NCBI GenBank assembly: GCA_965230205.1
Contig: OZ245996.1
Location: 3,410,001 to 3,474,000 of the forward strand
DNA: 64,000 nt
Source: CANLBN01 sp965230205
Lineage (GTDB): Bacteria > Pseudomonadota > Gammaproteobacteria > Pseudomonadales > Cellvibrionaceae
Reading direction: 5' to 3'
Position 1 is the stretch's first letter, and every line of letters begins with the position of its first letter. Below are positions 7,390 to 15,397 of the stretch, piece by piece. The translations under genes were made by a program, and so were the position numbers. Below the pieces are notes generated by a model, which saw only the letters and a program-made list of their open reading frames with translations, was not told the DNA's origin and did not search any database.

Positions 7390-8551
7390 AACGGTGATGT
7401 TCTGCGGAGCATTAACGTTGGCTACGGCCAACGTTAATGCACATTCGGTGCATGATGATCACGTTTCAAAAAAAACAATCCAAGTTAAGGATGTTAACGT
7501 ACTAATTCGTCAGTATTCGTTAACGGGTGACGACCACTTAATAGAGCAGGGCTGGAAGGTGTTAAGTGAGAAGGGCTTTATTAGAAAAAAAGCCCATTCG
7601 CAAGGTAAAGCTAACAAATCTTCTTCAGCTGCTTATGTAACGGCTCAACATTGGTTACAGGCGGCTTGGCTTGCGCAGGCAGAGCATCAATTTGATACTG
7701 CCAGGGAATATGTAAAACAAGCATTGCGATTAGAACCGCAAAATGCACAAGCCTGGTTGTTAGAGGCATCGATTGCAACGGTACAGGGTAATGCTGATAC
7801 TGCTGCGAAAGCGTGTCAACGTGTGGCATTAACTGTTTCACCGATAGTGACGGTAGCCTGTAAAGCCAGGCTGGCGAAAACTCAAGGAGAAAAAAAGATT
7901 GCCTATCAAAAATTAACAGCGCTTTCTGAATTGACTGTTTCTTTTAAGGCAGACATGTTGAAGGAAAAAACGTTAAAGGGAAAAAGCTCAAAGGAAAAAA
8001 CCTTAAACAAAGGGGATGCTGAATTAACTGCCTGGGTAAATTCAGTTACTGCGGATCTTGCGCTGTCTCTCAATAATATTACTGCTGCGAAAAAATTGTA
8101 TCGTGAGTCGATGGATACCTTTCCTTCGGTTCAAGTGCGTGCCTCTTATGTTGATGCTTTATTGAGTGAGAAAAAGTATGAAAATGTGGTTGCGTTTGTT
8201 GCGGCAGATGAAGAAACACCAGCATTGTCTGTGCGACGATTATTAGCAGAGAAAAAACTGCATCGTAATATTCATCGGCGTGTGCATAAAATGGATCATT
8301 TATTTAGTGACTGGATAGCAGAAAAAGATTTTAAGCATGCACGCGAAATGGCTATTTTCTATTTAGAGATTGCCGATAATAAACCCTTGGCTTATGAGCT
8401 AGCGCTGGAAAATATTAAAGTACAGCGTGAGGAAGAAGATATATTGCTGTTAAAGCGTGCGCAACCAGATGCACCCAATGATGATTTTGCGATGAATAAT
8501 ATGCCGATAACGACTATTTTTATAGAGGGAGACACTGTTTGGAAAATATAG
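7367..8551 (+). CDS. Periplasmic TPR-repeat protein of the DUF4331/ECF operon
   Basis: I place the start at ATG 7367, inside the end of the lipoprotein gene. This gives a signal peptide (MIFQTCYKTVMFCGALTLATANVNAHS) and about 394 residues. Upstream in-frame Mets would bury that peptide. TPR-like helices are visible at about 90-170 (AEHQFDTAREYVKQALRLEP, then AWLLEASIATVQGNADTAAKAC) and again at about 225-280. A Lys-rich linker with KEKTLKGKSSKEKTLNKG lies between them. The family member is a likely sensor or scaffold for the adjacent sigma/anti-sigma pair, which is inference from context. Its 3' end overlaps the sigma factor start by 13 bp. Confidence 0.75.
   Translation: MIFQTCYKTVMFCGALTLATANVNAHSVHDDHVSKKTIQVKDVNVLIRQYSLTGDDHLIEQGWKVLSEKGFIRKKAHSQGKANKSSSAAYVTAQHWLQAAWLAQAEHQFDTAREYVKQALRLEPQNAQAWLLEASIATVQGNADTAAKACQRVALTVSPIVTVACKARLAKTQGEKKIAYQKLTALSELTVSFKADMLKEKTLKGKSSKEKTLNKGDAELTAWVNSVTADLALSLNNITAAKKLYRESMDTFPSVQVRASYVDALLSEKKYENVVAFVAADEETPALSVRRLLAEKKLHRNIHRRVHKMDHLFSDWIAEKDFKHAREMAIFYLEIADNKPLAYELALENIKVQREEEDILLLKRAQPDAPNDDFAMNNMPITTIFIEGDTVWKI
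7409..7440 (+). repeat. Perfect 14-bp hairpin inside the TPR-protein signal-peptide codons
   Basis: GCATTAACGTTGGC at 7409-7422 and GCCAACGTTAATGC at 7427-7440 are exact reverse complements with a TACG loop. It lies 20 nt after the lipoprotein stop codon and within the first codons of the TPR gene. It could modulate translation of the TPR, sigma and anti-sigma genes or stabilise the upstream mRNA. Confidence 0.7.
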
Positions 8552-9099
8552 ATAAATACCAGGCAGAGCAACAGGAGTTAGCGCCACTAATGGCAAAAGT
8601 TGTTCTGCGTGATCAGCAGGCGTTTAAAACACTGTTTGATAAAACTTCGCCTAAAGTTTACGGTGTGGTTTTGTATATGTTAAAAAATACGGCCCAAGCT
8701 CAAGATTTATTGCAAGAAGTGTATTTACGCATTTGGTCACAAGCGGCGGAATACCAACCCGTAAGAGGCCCTGTAATGCCATGGATATTAGCAATCGCAC
8801 GCTATCGTGTGTTGGATTTATTACGAGCTGAAAAGCGCCGAGCCGATGCAATGGATCGCCACGAAGAAAAAGTGAAGCTCGATGAATTAGATATTGAAAA
8901 CGATATGCCGGAATCCTTAAAACATTGCTTGGATACGTTGGCGTCGGTACAGCGGCAAAGTATTTTCGAAGCGTTTTTTAATGGATGGACTCATGAAGAA
9001 TTGGCCAAAAAAATATCAGTACCTATCGGTACGGTAAAAAGCCGTATTCGGCGTGGCTTAGCACGTTTAAAAGACTGTTTAGAGCCAGCGAGTATTTAA
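8539..9099 (+). CDS. ECF-type (sigma-70 family) RNA polymerase sigma factor
   Basis: The 186-residue protein has sigma region 2 at about 28-95 (ALFDKTSPKVYGVVLYML, then DLLQEVYLRIW and MPWILAIARYRVLDLLR) and region 4 at about 125-180 (QRQSIFEAFFNGWTHEELA, GTVKSRIRRGLARLKDCL). The start is TTG at 8539 with GAGGGA upstream, overlapping the TPR gene by 13 bp. It resembles the SigK group, which fits the RskA-type anti-sigma gene that follows. ECF factors direct RNA polymerase to a small regulon when the anti-sigma factor releases them. Confidence 0.9.
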   Translation: MENIDKYQAEQQELAPLMAKVVLRDQQAFKTLFDKTSPKVYGVVLYMLKNTAQAQDLLQEVYLRIWSQAAEYQPVRGPVMPWILAIARYRVLDLLRAEKRRADAMDRHEEKVKLDELDIENDMPESLKHCLDTLASVQRQSIFEAFFNGWTHEELAKKISVPIGTVKSRIRRGLARLKDCLEPASI

Positions 9100-9147
9100 T
9101 GGCTTGAATGGAGATCTTATTATTTTTATGAAAGAAGATTTTATATT

Positions 9148-9864
9148 GTGAAATATGATCAACCAGAATTAATTAACCGTTTAGCGGCTGAGTACGTATT
9201 GGGTACGTTACATGGTAAGGCTCGTGTAAAATTTGAGAAGCTTATGAAACAGAGGAAGGATATTGATCAGGCTGTTTCTCGATGGGAGACGCATTTTTCA
9301 GAAATGACCAAAGTCGTCCCCGAAAAAGAACCGCCCAAAACAGTATGGAATGCGATTACGAATGATATTAACCCGACTTCAGATTCTGAGAAACAGTCCT
9401 CGGGTTTATTTTCTTCGCTTATGTTTTGGAAAACCTGGAGCGTTTTGGCCACTGGTGCAAGTTTTGTTTTAGCGCTAATGCTACTGGCTCCACAATCCAT
9501 TGAGCAATCAGTATTTGACCCTAGTCTTGATCATGTTGCCTTGGTGGGCGATCAGGCAGAACCCTTATGGGTGATTGGTGCCAACTTAGAAACAGGGGAA
9601 TTAACTGCGCGAGCGATTAATGCCAGTGCGGCAGGTTTGGATAAAGCCTTTGAATTGTGGATGTTGCCAACAGAAGGCTCGCCGCAGTCTATTGGCTTGC
9701 TACCAGTTAACGGTGGGCGTACCACTCACCAGTTACCAGCAGCACTATTGGCGTTATTAAAAGATTCTAAAGGACTGGCAATCAGTATAGAGCCCGCAGG
9801 TGGTTCACCGACTGGTTTACCAACAGGCCCTGTGATACAAACCGCGAAGATTATTGGGTTGTAA
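9148..9864 (+). CDS. RskA-family anti-sigma factor
   Basis: The 238-residue protein has an N-terminal cytoplasmic domain (LINRLAAEYVLGTLHGKARV and a RWE motif typical of anti-sigma-K proteins), one transmembrane helix at about 95-112 (VLATGASFVLALMLLAP), and a C-terminal RskA domain with LWVIGANLETGELTAR, FELWMLPTEG and a closing QTAKIIGL. The start is GTG at 9148, because the nearby ATG at 9129 stops at once. It presumably holds the sigma factor encoded just upstream at the inner membrane. The terminator at 9885 ends the operon. Confidence 0.88.
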   Translation: MKYDQPELINRLAAEYVLGTLHGKARVKFEKLMKQRKDIDQAVSRWETHFSEMTKVVPEKEPPKTVWNAITNDINPTSDSEKQSSGLFSSLMFWKTWSVLATGASFVLALMLLAPQSIEQSVFDPSLDHVALVGDQAEPLWVIGANLETGELTARAINASAAGLDKAFELWMLPTEGSPQSIGLLPVNGGRTTHQLPAALLALLKDSKGLAISIEPAGGSPTGLPTGPVIQTAKIIGL

Positions 9865-9884
9865 TTCTAGTTCTTAATAGCCGT

Positions 9885-9912
9885 AAAAACCGGCTAGTTA
9901 AGCCGGTTTTTT
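9885..9912. terminator. Bidirectional rho-independent terminator
   Basis: The hairpin has ACCGGCT (9889-9895) pairing with AGCCGGT (9901-9907), extended by A:T pairs, and a run of six T on the plus strand and five T on the minus strand. It lies between the converging anti-sigma and GST genes and can serve both. Confidence 0.9.
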
Positions 9913-9922
9913 GGGGAAGGGT

Positions 9923-10552
9923 TTATTCAGGCATTGGAATAGGGTTGGTATCAATTGGTTGTGCATAGCCTTTAATAAATGCTGGCCGTTGCGCTAATTG
10001 ACAATACCAGCGTTTAACATTTGGGTAATCATTCAGGTTCACTTGATGATAATCAAATCGTGATGCCCAAGGCCAGATCGCAAAGTCGGCGATACTCAAC
10101 TCTGTTGTTAAAAATTCAGAGCTTGCTAACTGTTTGTCGAGAACCTTGTAATATTTTTTGCTCTCGTCGTGGTAACGTTTTTCAGAATATTCTGACTTAC
10201 CTGAGTTATAAAAAAGAAAATGATGAGCTTGCCCCAGTATGGGTCCGAAGCCGCCGGTCTGCCACATTACCCATTCCATGGTGCGCCAGTATTGGTCCGA
10301 TGTTTCACTGGGCAAAAACTGGCCCGACTTTCTAGCGAGATACATTAAAATTGCGCCAGATTCGAATAAGGTAAAGTCGCCGTCTCTAATCGCCGGAATT
10401 TTATTCCCTGGGCTGATTGTTAGAAAATCGGCGTCATGTTGTTCACCTTTGGTGATGTCGATAGCAATGGACTTGTATTCAAGCCCCATTTCTTCCAGTG
10501 CAATAGAAATTTTGCGCCCATTAGGTGTTGACCATGTGAACAGCTCAATCAT
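9923..10552 (-). CDS. Glutathione S-transferase family protein, YfcG/Ure2p-like
   Basis: The 209-residue protein has an N-terminal thioredoxin-like domain (MIELFTWSTPNGRKISIALE) with the TPNG turn seen in Nu-class GSTs such as YfcG, a cis-Pro motif in NKIPAIRD, the GSH-contact ESGAI, and a helical C-terminal domain (from about 90) with SIADFAIWPWASRF. Relatives reduce disulfides or peroxides with glutathione. It is 12 bp after the DsbA-type isomerase gene, so the pair forms an operon read away from the AraC gene. Confidence 0.85.
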   Translation of the reverse strand: MIELFTWSTPNGRKISIALEEMGLEYKSIAIDITKGEQHDADFLTISPGNKIPAIRDGDFTLFESGAILMYLARKSGQFLPSETSDQYWRTMEWVMWQTGGFGPILGQAHHFLFYNSGKSEYSEKRYHDESKKYYKVLDKQLASSEFLTTELSIADFAIWPWASRFDYHQVNLNDYPNVKRWYCQLAQRPAFIKGYAQPIDTNPIPMPE

Positions 10553-10564
10553 GTGTCTTCTCTC

Positions 10565-11182
10565 TTAAACGTCGGTTGTGTATGCCGCTCTTCCAGTGAT
10601 TAAAGCGCCTTCTAACATTTCGAGGCGGTCTTGCCCCCAGAATGGTTCGCCGTTTAATAGATAACCGGGTGAGCCTACAACGCCATGAGCAATTGCTTCT
10701 TGAGTGTTCTTCTCATAAATGTCTGCAGCACGGCTGGCTAAATCAAGAATTTCTGTTGGGTTAGAGCCTGCTTCTTGTATTAAAGACGCAATGGTTTCTT
10801 CATCGCCAATATTTCTGTCATCCGTCCAGAATGCTTTAAAAGCCAATGCCGAAAAAAGGCCGACATTGCCACCGGTTTCGGCAATGGATATGGCAGCACA
10901 ATCTACGGCCATTGGGTTGGTGGGCATATGTTTTGGGTTGATATTCAGGTCAATATTACGTTCATCACGCCAGCGCTTGAGCTCAATAATTCGGTAGGCT
11001 AAGCGTGCAGGGTCTCGCTTACCTAATGGCAATCCGCCTGTTTTGTCAAAAACAGCCATTAGGTTTACAGGTTTGTAATTCACAGCAACATTATGTTTGT
11101 TGGCTAATTCCTCAAAGAAAGCATGGCCTAAATAGGCATAAGGAGATAGATGAGAGTAAAAATAATCGATGCTTGTGCTCAT
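10565..11182 (-). CDS. 2-hydroxychromene-2-carboxylate isomerase family protein (DsbA-like, GST kappa type)
   Basis: The 205-residue protein opens with IDYFYSHLSPYAYLGHAFFE, the SPY version of the DsbA-fold active-site turn, with Ser in place of Cys as in NahD and GST kappa. KRDPARLAYRIIELKRW and VVGSPGYLLNGEPFWGQDRL are strongly family-typical. Known members isomerise 2-hydroxychromene-2-carboxylate with glutathione in naphthalene breakdown. Many others act on unknown substrates, and no aromatic ring-cleavage genes are next to it. The divergent AraC gene is the likely regulator. Confidence 0.87.
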   Translation of the reverse strand: MSTSIDYFYSHLSPYAYLGHAFFEELANKHNVAVNYKPVNLMAVFDKTGGLPLGKRDPARLAYRIIELKRWRDERNIDLNINPKHMPTNPMAVDCAAISIAETGGNVGLFSALAFKAFWTDDRNIGDEETIASLIQEAGSNPTEILDLASRAADIYEKNTQEAIAHGVVGSPGYLLNGEPFWGQDRLEMLEGALITGRAAYTTDV

Positions 11183-11280
11183 TACACGGTCCTCTAAAAG
11201 TAGTGATGTTGAGTTTAATTCATGGGGTTAGCACATGTCTGTGAGGTAAATTCTATCAACCGCAGATTATGTGTTAACGA

Positions 11281-11308
11281 TTGACAAAATAATATATAAA
11301 TTTATTAT
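11281..11308 (+). promoter_or_regulatory. Sigma-70-type promoter for the AraC gene
   Basis: TTGACA at 11281-11286 and TATTAT at 11303-11308, with a 16-bp spacer, stand about 35 bp before the AraC start at 11344. The -35 box is a perfect match to the consensus. Confidence 0.6.
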
Positions 11309-11343
11309 CAGTTATATCCGAATAAACAGACTTAAACTACGTT

Positions 11344-12096
11344 ATGTCTAAACTTGATCGATTATCCACCCTGATTAGCCGGTTTTCTCTTACGGTTGAG
11401 CCCTCTGACCCACATCATGCTCATCTGATTGTCTTCAGCCATGGTGGAAATGGCAATTTAACCCATATTCTTTTCTCGCCTGCTCAGTTAATTGATATGG
11501 AAGACATGGGTGCCTATGGTGCCCTTGTTTTTTGTGCTCAAGTAGAATGGGGAGGTGCTAGCAATCCGTTGATTACTGCATTGCCTGCTCAGATGGCTCT
11601 CGATATTGATACCGATATGGATACCAGTAGCTTGGTTCATTTACTGATGGCTGAAAGCAAAGCTTCACGTTGTGGCTCTGGTGCGGTACTGAACCGTCTT
11701 GGAGAAGTATTAGTCGTTAGATTACTACGTAAGCAGTTAGAGCAGGGCACTTCAGACCCGGGTTTATTGGGCGGGCTCGCCGACAAACGATTAAGCCGTG
11801 CAATTGTGGCGATGCATGACAATCCTGAAACCAACTGGCGCAATGAAGACCTTGCCGATATTGCAGGTTTATCGATGAGTCGTTTTTACGAGTTATTTAA
11901 ACAAGTGGTAGGGGTAACTCCTATTGCCTATTTACGTAGTTGGCGAATGATTCTGGCACGTCAGGATATAGAACGAGGTGACCGAATACAGGTTGTTGCT
12001 AAACGGTATTGTTACGGATCGACGGAAGCGCTAAACCGTTCCTTTACAAAAGAGTTTGGTCACAACCCGATGTTTCACCGCAAAAAAAGAATCTAA
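11344..12096 (+). CDS. AraC-family transcriptional regulator with cupin-like N-terminus
   Basis: The 250-residue protein has an N-terminal cupin-like effector domain (about 1-135, with LIVFSHGGNG and ALVFCAQVEWGG) and a C-terminal AraC DNA-binding domain (about 150-245). The two helix-turn-helix motifs are NEDLADIAGLSMSRFYELFK and the region ending in STEALNRSFTKEFGHNP. It is divergent from the isomerase-GST operon across a 161-bp gap, the usual position for a local activator. Confidence 0.88.
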   Translation: MSKLDRLSTLISRFSLTVEPSDPHHAHLIVFSHGGNGNLTHILFSPAQLIDMEDMGAYGALVFCAQVEWGGASNPLITALPAQMALDIDTDMDTSSLVHLLMAESKASRCGSGAVLNRLGEVLVVRLLRKQLEQGTSDPGLLGGLADKRLSRAIVAMHDNPETNWRNEDLADIAGLSMSRFYELFKQVVGVTPIAYLRSWRMILARQDIERGDRIQVVAKRYCYGSTEALNRSFTKEFGHNPMFHRKKRI

Positions 12097-12112
12097 TGCC
12101 CATTGATGAGGC

Positions 12113-13003
12113 TTATATATTATCTGGTTTTTGGTCTGTTTTAAGATTGATAAGTCCTGCGAAAATAATAAAACCCAGCGCTAACCCATAGATAGGCAAA
12201 AATACGTCATCAAAAAACACGCTTAAGTAAACAGCCGACAAAATCGGCGTTAAAAATGTGAGTGGTGCAAGGTAACTTGCTTCGGCTTTCCTTAGTGCCC
12301 AGATCCACAAAATATATGAAATACCGTTAACAAAAATGCCATTTAATAAAAGTGGTGTAATCGAAGAGCTATTGGGAACGGCAAATTCGGAATATGATTG
12401 CATCGATATAAAGGACGCCAGTGTCGCGACGCCAAAATAAATTGTCGTAAGGCCTATTGGTTCTAGAGATACTTTTTTGCTCAATACTGAAAAAAGAGCA
12501 AAGCAAAATGAACCAACGGCAACCCAGCCTAATGTCTCAGGTTGATTTAAATTAACCTGAGAGAGATTACCCTTTGTAATGACTAGAGTGACTGCTGCAA
12601 ATCCTAGAATAAGTGCTGTGCGTTTACGCCAGCCAAATGATTCGTTTAATAAAATAGGAGAGAGTAGAGCAATAAATATCGGCCAGGTATATTGCATGAT
12701 CAATACTTCCATTCCTTTGCCTTTACTGTAACCTTGATAGAGCAATAGATAATAGACATAAGTGCCCAGCAAACCCAACACAATAGCTGCAAGCCAATCT
12801 TTTGTTTGATAGCTGAGGATCAGTTTCCATTTTGTAGAGTATAGTGAAATAAGCAGCATGGTTATAAATGAGACTAAACTTGACCAAAACAAGAACTGAT
12901 GATGATCAAGCTCAGCTTGCCCGATTTTTGATACAACAGGAATCAGAGCCCATAATGCTATGCAAACCAAAGCATAAAAAGTGCCTATTTGTTTAGTGCT
13001 CAT
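12113..13003 (-). CDS. EamA/DMT-superfamily permease
   Basis: The 296-residue membrane protein has about ten hydrophobic helices arranged as two five-helix EamA repeats (about 8-140 and 155-290). Repeat signatures include WALIPVVSKIG near residue 20 and APLTFLTPILSAV near 250. Family members export amino acids, nucleosides or metabolites. The substrate cannot be deduced here. It converges with the AraC gene at a 16-bp gap, and no partner gene is obvious. Confidence 0.85.
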   Translation of the reverse strand: MSTKQIGTFYALVCIALWALIPVVSKIGQAELDHHQFLFWSSLVSFITMLLISLYSTKWKLILSYQTKDWLAAIVLGLLGTYVYYLLLYQGYSKGKGMEVLIMQYTWPIFIALLSPILLNESFGWRKRTALILGFAAVTLVITKGNLSQVNLNQPETLGWVAVGSFCFALFSVLSKKVSLEPIGLTTIYFGVATLASFISMQSYSEFAVPNSSSITPLLLNGIFVNGISYILWIWALRKAEASYLAPLTFLTPILSAVYLSVFFDDVFLPIYGLALGFIIFAGLINLKTDQKPDNI

Positions 13004-13209
13004 CTACTTATTAGCCCTACATCCAGTAGTATATATTGATTTATTGTAAATGCGCCTTGCATTGAACTACCTTACTTTATAACCTTTAAAACTAGTTTAT
13101 TAGTAGATTATAAAGCATCATGATGCGGAAATGTTTTTGAAAATAAGTGGAATTGAAAAAGAATTTCTATAAACCCATAAATTACTTACTTATAAGTCAT
13201 AAAAATAAC

Positions 13210-13833
13210 TTAAAATTGAGTGCTTGGGCGCTTGGCAATTTTCTCTCGCCATGCTAAAAGGTGAGTGCAATTATCAGGTATATAGACCTTTGGATATTCC
13301 TCCGAAAAATTAAGCCCAGTAAATACAGTAATATCCGCCATTGAAAAATTGTTTCCTGCGACATAAGGTTGTTTTGCTAACACATCGTTAAAATAATGCA
13401 TGCCATCAATAGTGACTTGTTTATGTTTTTCACCCCATGCTTTGTTTTGATCCAGTTCTATTAATGGGCCAAATCCAACAGTCGCATGATGAAAGTAAGC
13501 GCCAATAGCGTCGACTATTTTTTGCTCTCCACGACGCTGCATCATGTGGACGATAGCACGTTCTTTAGGCATTTTTCTCGTTAAACAAATACCTTCAAAT
13601 GCATGATCAATATACTCTGTAATTGCAGTACACTCAGAAATAGCGGTACCATCTTCGAGTTCTAATAATGGCACTGAGGCATTGACGTTTTTTGCTCTAA
13701 ACTCTGGTGTTCTTTGCTCGCCTTTACGAAGGTCAATCTGAATAAATTCCACTTGATCTAAGATCCCTTTTTCTGCCAGTGCAATTCGAATTCTATCTGG
13801 GTTAGGCAAGCCTTTTGAGTCGTATAACTTCAT
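13210..13833 (-). CDS. Glutathione S-transferase family protein
   Basis: From the ATG at 13833 the protein is about 207 residues (an upstream start at 13854 would only add MFAIGLN). It opens with MKLYDSKGLPNPDRIRIALA, a GST N-domain with PNP before helix 1, then NASVPLLELEDGTAISECTAI, which has the cis-Pro and the GSH-binding E-[ST] turn. The C-domain carries NNFSMADITVFTGL. It is the closest gene downstream of the FNT channel on this strand, with 35 bp between, so the two may be cotranscribed. Confidence 0.85.
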   Translation of the reverse strand: MKLYDSKGLPNPDRIRIALAEKGILDQVEFIQIDLRKGEQRTPEFRAKNVNASVPLLELEDGTAISECTAITEYIDHAFEGICLTRKMPKERAIVHMMQRRGEQKIVDAIGAYFHHATVGFGPLIELDQNKAWGEKHKQVTIDGMHYFNDVLAKQPYVAGNNFSMADITVFTGLNFSEEYPKVYIPDNCTHLLAWREKIAKRPSTQF

Positions 13834-13868
13834 ATTCAGTCCTATTGCGAACATAATTTCGTAAAATA

Positions 13869-14684
13869 TTACTTATTAGTTTGTGTGAGTGGTAAATCAC
13901 TGGTTTTTATGATTTTTTCAGTTTTATCCTTACTAATAAACCAATATCCGTATGCTATAAAAAAACCACCACCGATAATGTTTCCAAGCGTAACCCAAAG
14001 AAGGTTGTAAAAAATCCCATTCACCAAAAGAGTGTGATCTTGCATCAGTAAAAATCCAAGGCTGAATATTGTCATATTAGCTACACTATGTTCATAGCTA
14101 CTAGCGATGAATGCAAACAAACACCAAAATATAACAATGCATTTTGTGCTGTCACTTTGTGTTCTCGCACACATCCATAAGGATAAACAGACTAGCCAGT
14201 TACATAATATGCCTCTTGCTAATAACTCAGTTATAGATGCGTCAACTTTGAAACTAATGACTTTTTGTAACAATGATAAGTTGTTAGCAAATAAATCTGA
14301 TCCTCCGGCTATTACAAAAATAATAGCCAATAATATTGATCCTAAAAAATTTCCAACCCAGACAATTAACCACATTTTTGCTAAGTCAGTAATATTTGTT
14401 GTTTGCTGTAGACAACCGAAGACCATATACATGACATGTCCAGTAAATAACTCGGCCCCTGCAAAGACAATAAGAGTTAATGCTATTCCGAAAGTTAAAC
14501 CCATTATCAGTTTTTGATAGGGATGTTCTAACTGTCCAGCAGCATTCAAGATAAGAATAATGCCAAAACCAACGTAAACACCTGCCATTACCGCAGATAG
14601 AAAAAATGCCATTGGCGACTTTTGAAGGCATGATTTCTTTTTCTCTGCTATTTTTGCAAAGGTATTGACTGTTTCCAAATACAT
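13869..14684 (-). CDS. Formate/nitrite transporter (FNT) family channel
   Basis: The 271-residue protein has six transmembrane helices and FNT features: SPMAFFLSAVMAGVYVGFGI at helix 1, AGAELFTGHVMYM with the omega-loop region, LLARGILCNWLVCLSLWM, and SSYEHSVANMTIFSLG with the central channel His. FNT pentamers conduct formate, nitrite, lactate or hydrosulfide. The sequence does not say which. The start at 14684 faces the tautomerase gene across a 229-bp gap with operator-like repeats. Confidence 0.9.
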   Translation of the reverse strand: MYLETVNTFAKIAEKKKSCLQKSPMAFFLSAVMAGVYVGFGIILILNAAGQLEHPYQKLIMGLTFGIALTLIVFAGAELFTGHVMYMVFGCLQQTTNITDLAKMWLIVWVGNFLGSILLAIIFVIAGGSDLFANNLSLLQKVISFKVDASITELLARGILCNWLVCLSLWMCARTQSDSTKCIVIFWCLFAFIASSYEHSVANMTIFSLGFLLMQDHTLLVNGIFYNLLWVTLGNIIGGGFFIAYGYWFISKDKTEKIIKTSDLPLTQTNK

Positions 14685-14743
14685 ATTTTAGTATCTTGAG
14701 TTTATTTTTTACCTATTTTTGATTTTTTCAAAACATAGAAAAA

Positions 14744-14774
14744 GTACCAGTAATTAATGAATATATGGTGCCAA
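14744..14774. promoter_or_regulatory. Paired MocR-type operator half-sites, 24 bp apart
   Basis: GTACCAGT at 14744 and GTGCCAAA at 14768 form a direct repeat at exactly 24 bp. ATGGTGCCA at 14765 matches the element repeated through the locus. The site lies between the FNT gene and the tautomerase gene and could control either. Confidence 0.5.
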
Positions 14775-14847
14775 ATATTTTTTAGTCTTCATGATTAAAA
14801 TACTGGATAATTTTTTTAAATAGCTGTTAATCTAAAAATACAACATG

Positions 14848-14882
14848 TTACAAAATGCAACGATGCCGCTTGTATTTTGTAA
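14848..14882. promoter_or_regulatory. Perfect 9-bp inverted repeat upstream of the tautomerase gene
   Basis: TTACAAAAT at 14848-14856 and ATTTTGTAA at 14874-14882 are exact reverse complements with a 17-bp spacer. The right arm ends 31 bp before the tautomerase start, a typical operator position. It differs from the MocR-type element. Confidence 0.45.
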
Positions 14883-14913
14883 TTATTCTATATGCGGTTA
14901 ACAAGGTGAAAAT

Positions 14914-15132
14914 ATGCCATTTATTGAAATTAAAGTATTTGAAGATGAGCTAAGTGAAGGGCAATCAAAGGAATTGATTGAAAAGGTAACAAACGCTGTG
15001 ACTGAAACAACCAGTGAAAAGTTACGTGGCGTCACTTGGGTGGTTATTAACGAAGTTAAAAGTGGCCATTGGGGCGTTGGTGGCAATGCAATTGGTTTAG
15101 ATGATGTGAAAAAAATTATTGCTGAGGACTAG
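14914..15132 (+). CDS. 4-oxalocrotonate tautomerase family protein
   Basis: The 72-residue protein begins MPFIEIKVFEDELSEGQSKE, so Met removal would expose the catalytic Pro1 of the 4-OT family. The later VTWVVINEVKSGHWGVGG matches the family's second half. Known members tautomerise 2-hydroxymuconate or act on related unsaturated acids. A good AAGGTG RBS precedes the start. It lies between operator-like sites and may belong to the same catabolic set as the lyases and dehydrogenases nearby, though it stands alone in its transcript. Confidence 0.88.
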   Translation: MPFIEIKVFEDELSEGQSKELIEKVTNAVTETTSEKLRGVTWVVINEVKSGHWGVGGNAIGLDDVKKIIAED

Positions 15133-15162
15133 TGTTTTCAATGCATTCCTAGATAAAACAGT

Positions 15163-15231
15163 ACTGGTATGGTGCCAGTCGTTAGCTCTCAATAAACTGG
15201 CACCGTCCCATCCTATCCAACTGGTTCTTTA
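15163..15231. promoter_or_regulatory. Cluster of ACTGG / CCAGT operator elements
   Basis: ATGGTGCCAGT lies at 15169-15179 and ACTGGCACCGT at 15196-15206. AACTGG repeats at 15195 and 15219, exactly 24 bp apart. An extra ACTGG is at 15163. The cluster lies between the tautomerase gene and the first DHDPS-family gene. Confidence 0.5.
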
Positions 15232-15287
15232 CCATTATTATCTTAACGAATACTGTAGATCTAATTGATCAACTTTACATCATTGCA

Positions 15288-15317
15288 GGGTGCCAATAAC
15301 GAGCTTATGGTGCCAGT
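15288..15317. promoter_or_regulatory. Two ATGGTGCCAGT-like elements before the DHDPS-family gene
   Basis: GGGTGCCAAT at 15288 and ATGGTGCCAGT at 15307 are direct repeats 20 bp apart, ending about 80 bp before the start at 15398. The second is an exact copy of the element at 15169. Confidence 0.5.
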
Positions 15318-15397
15318 GCTCAATCGCTATTTACAGCATTCTCAATATCATTTATTTGTGAATGCATGTTCGATAAATGATTATAGTGAGAATAATA

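Noticed and set aside
10565..11182. Naphthalene degradation cluster around the NahD-like isomerase
   Set aside because: No ring-hydroxylating dioxygenase, extradiol dioxygenase or other nah-type gene is nearby.
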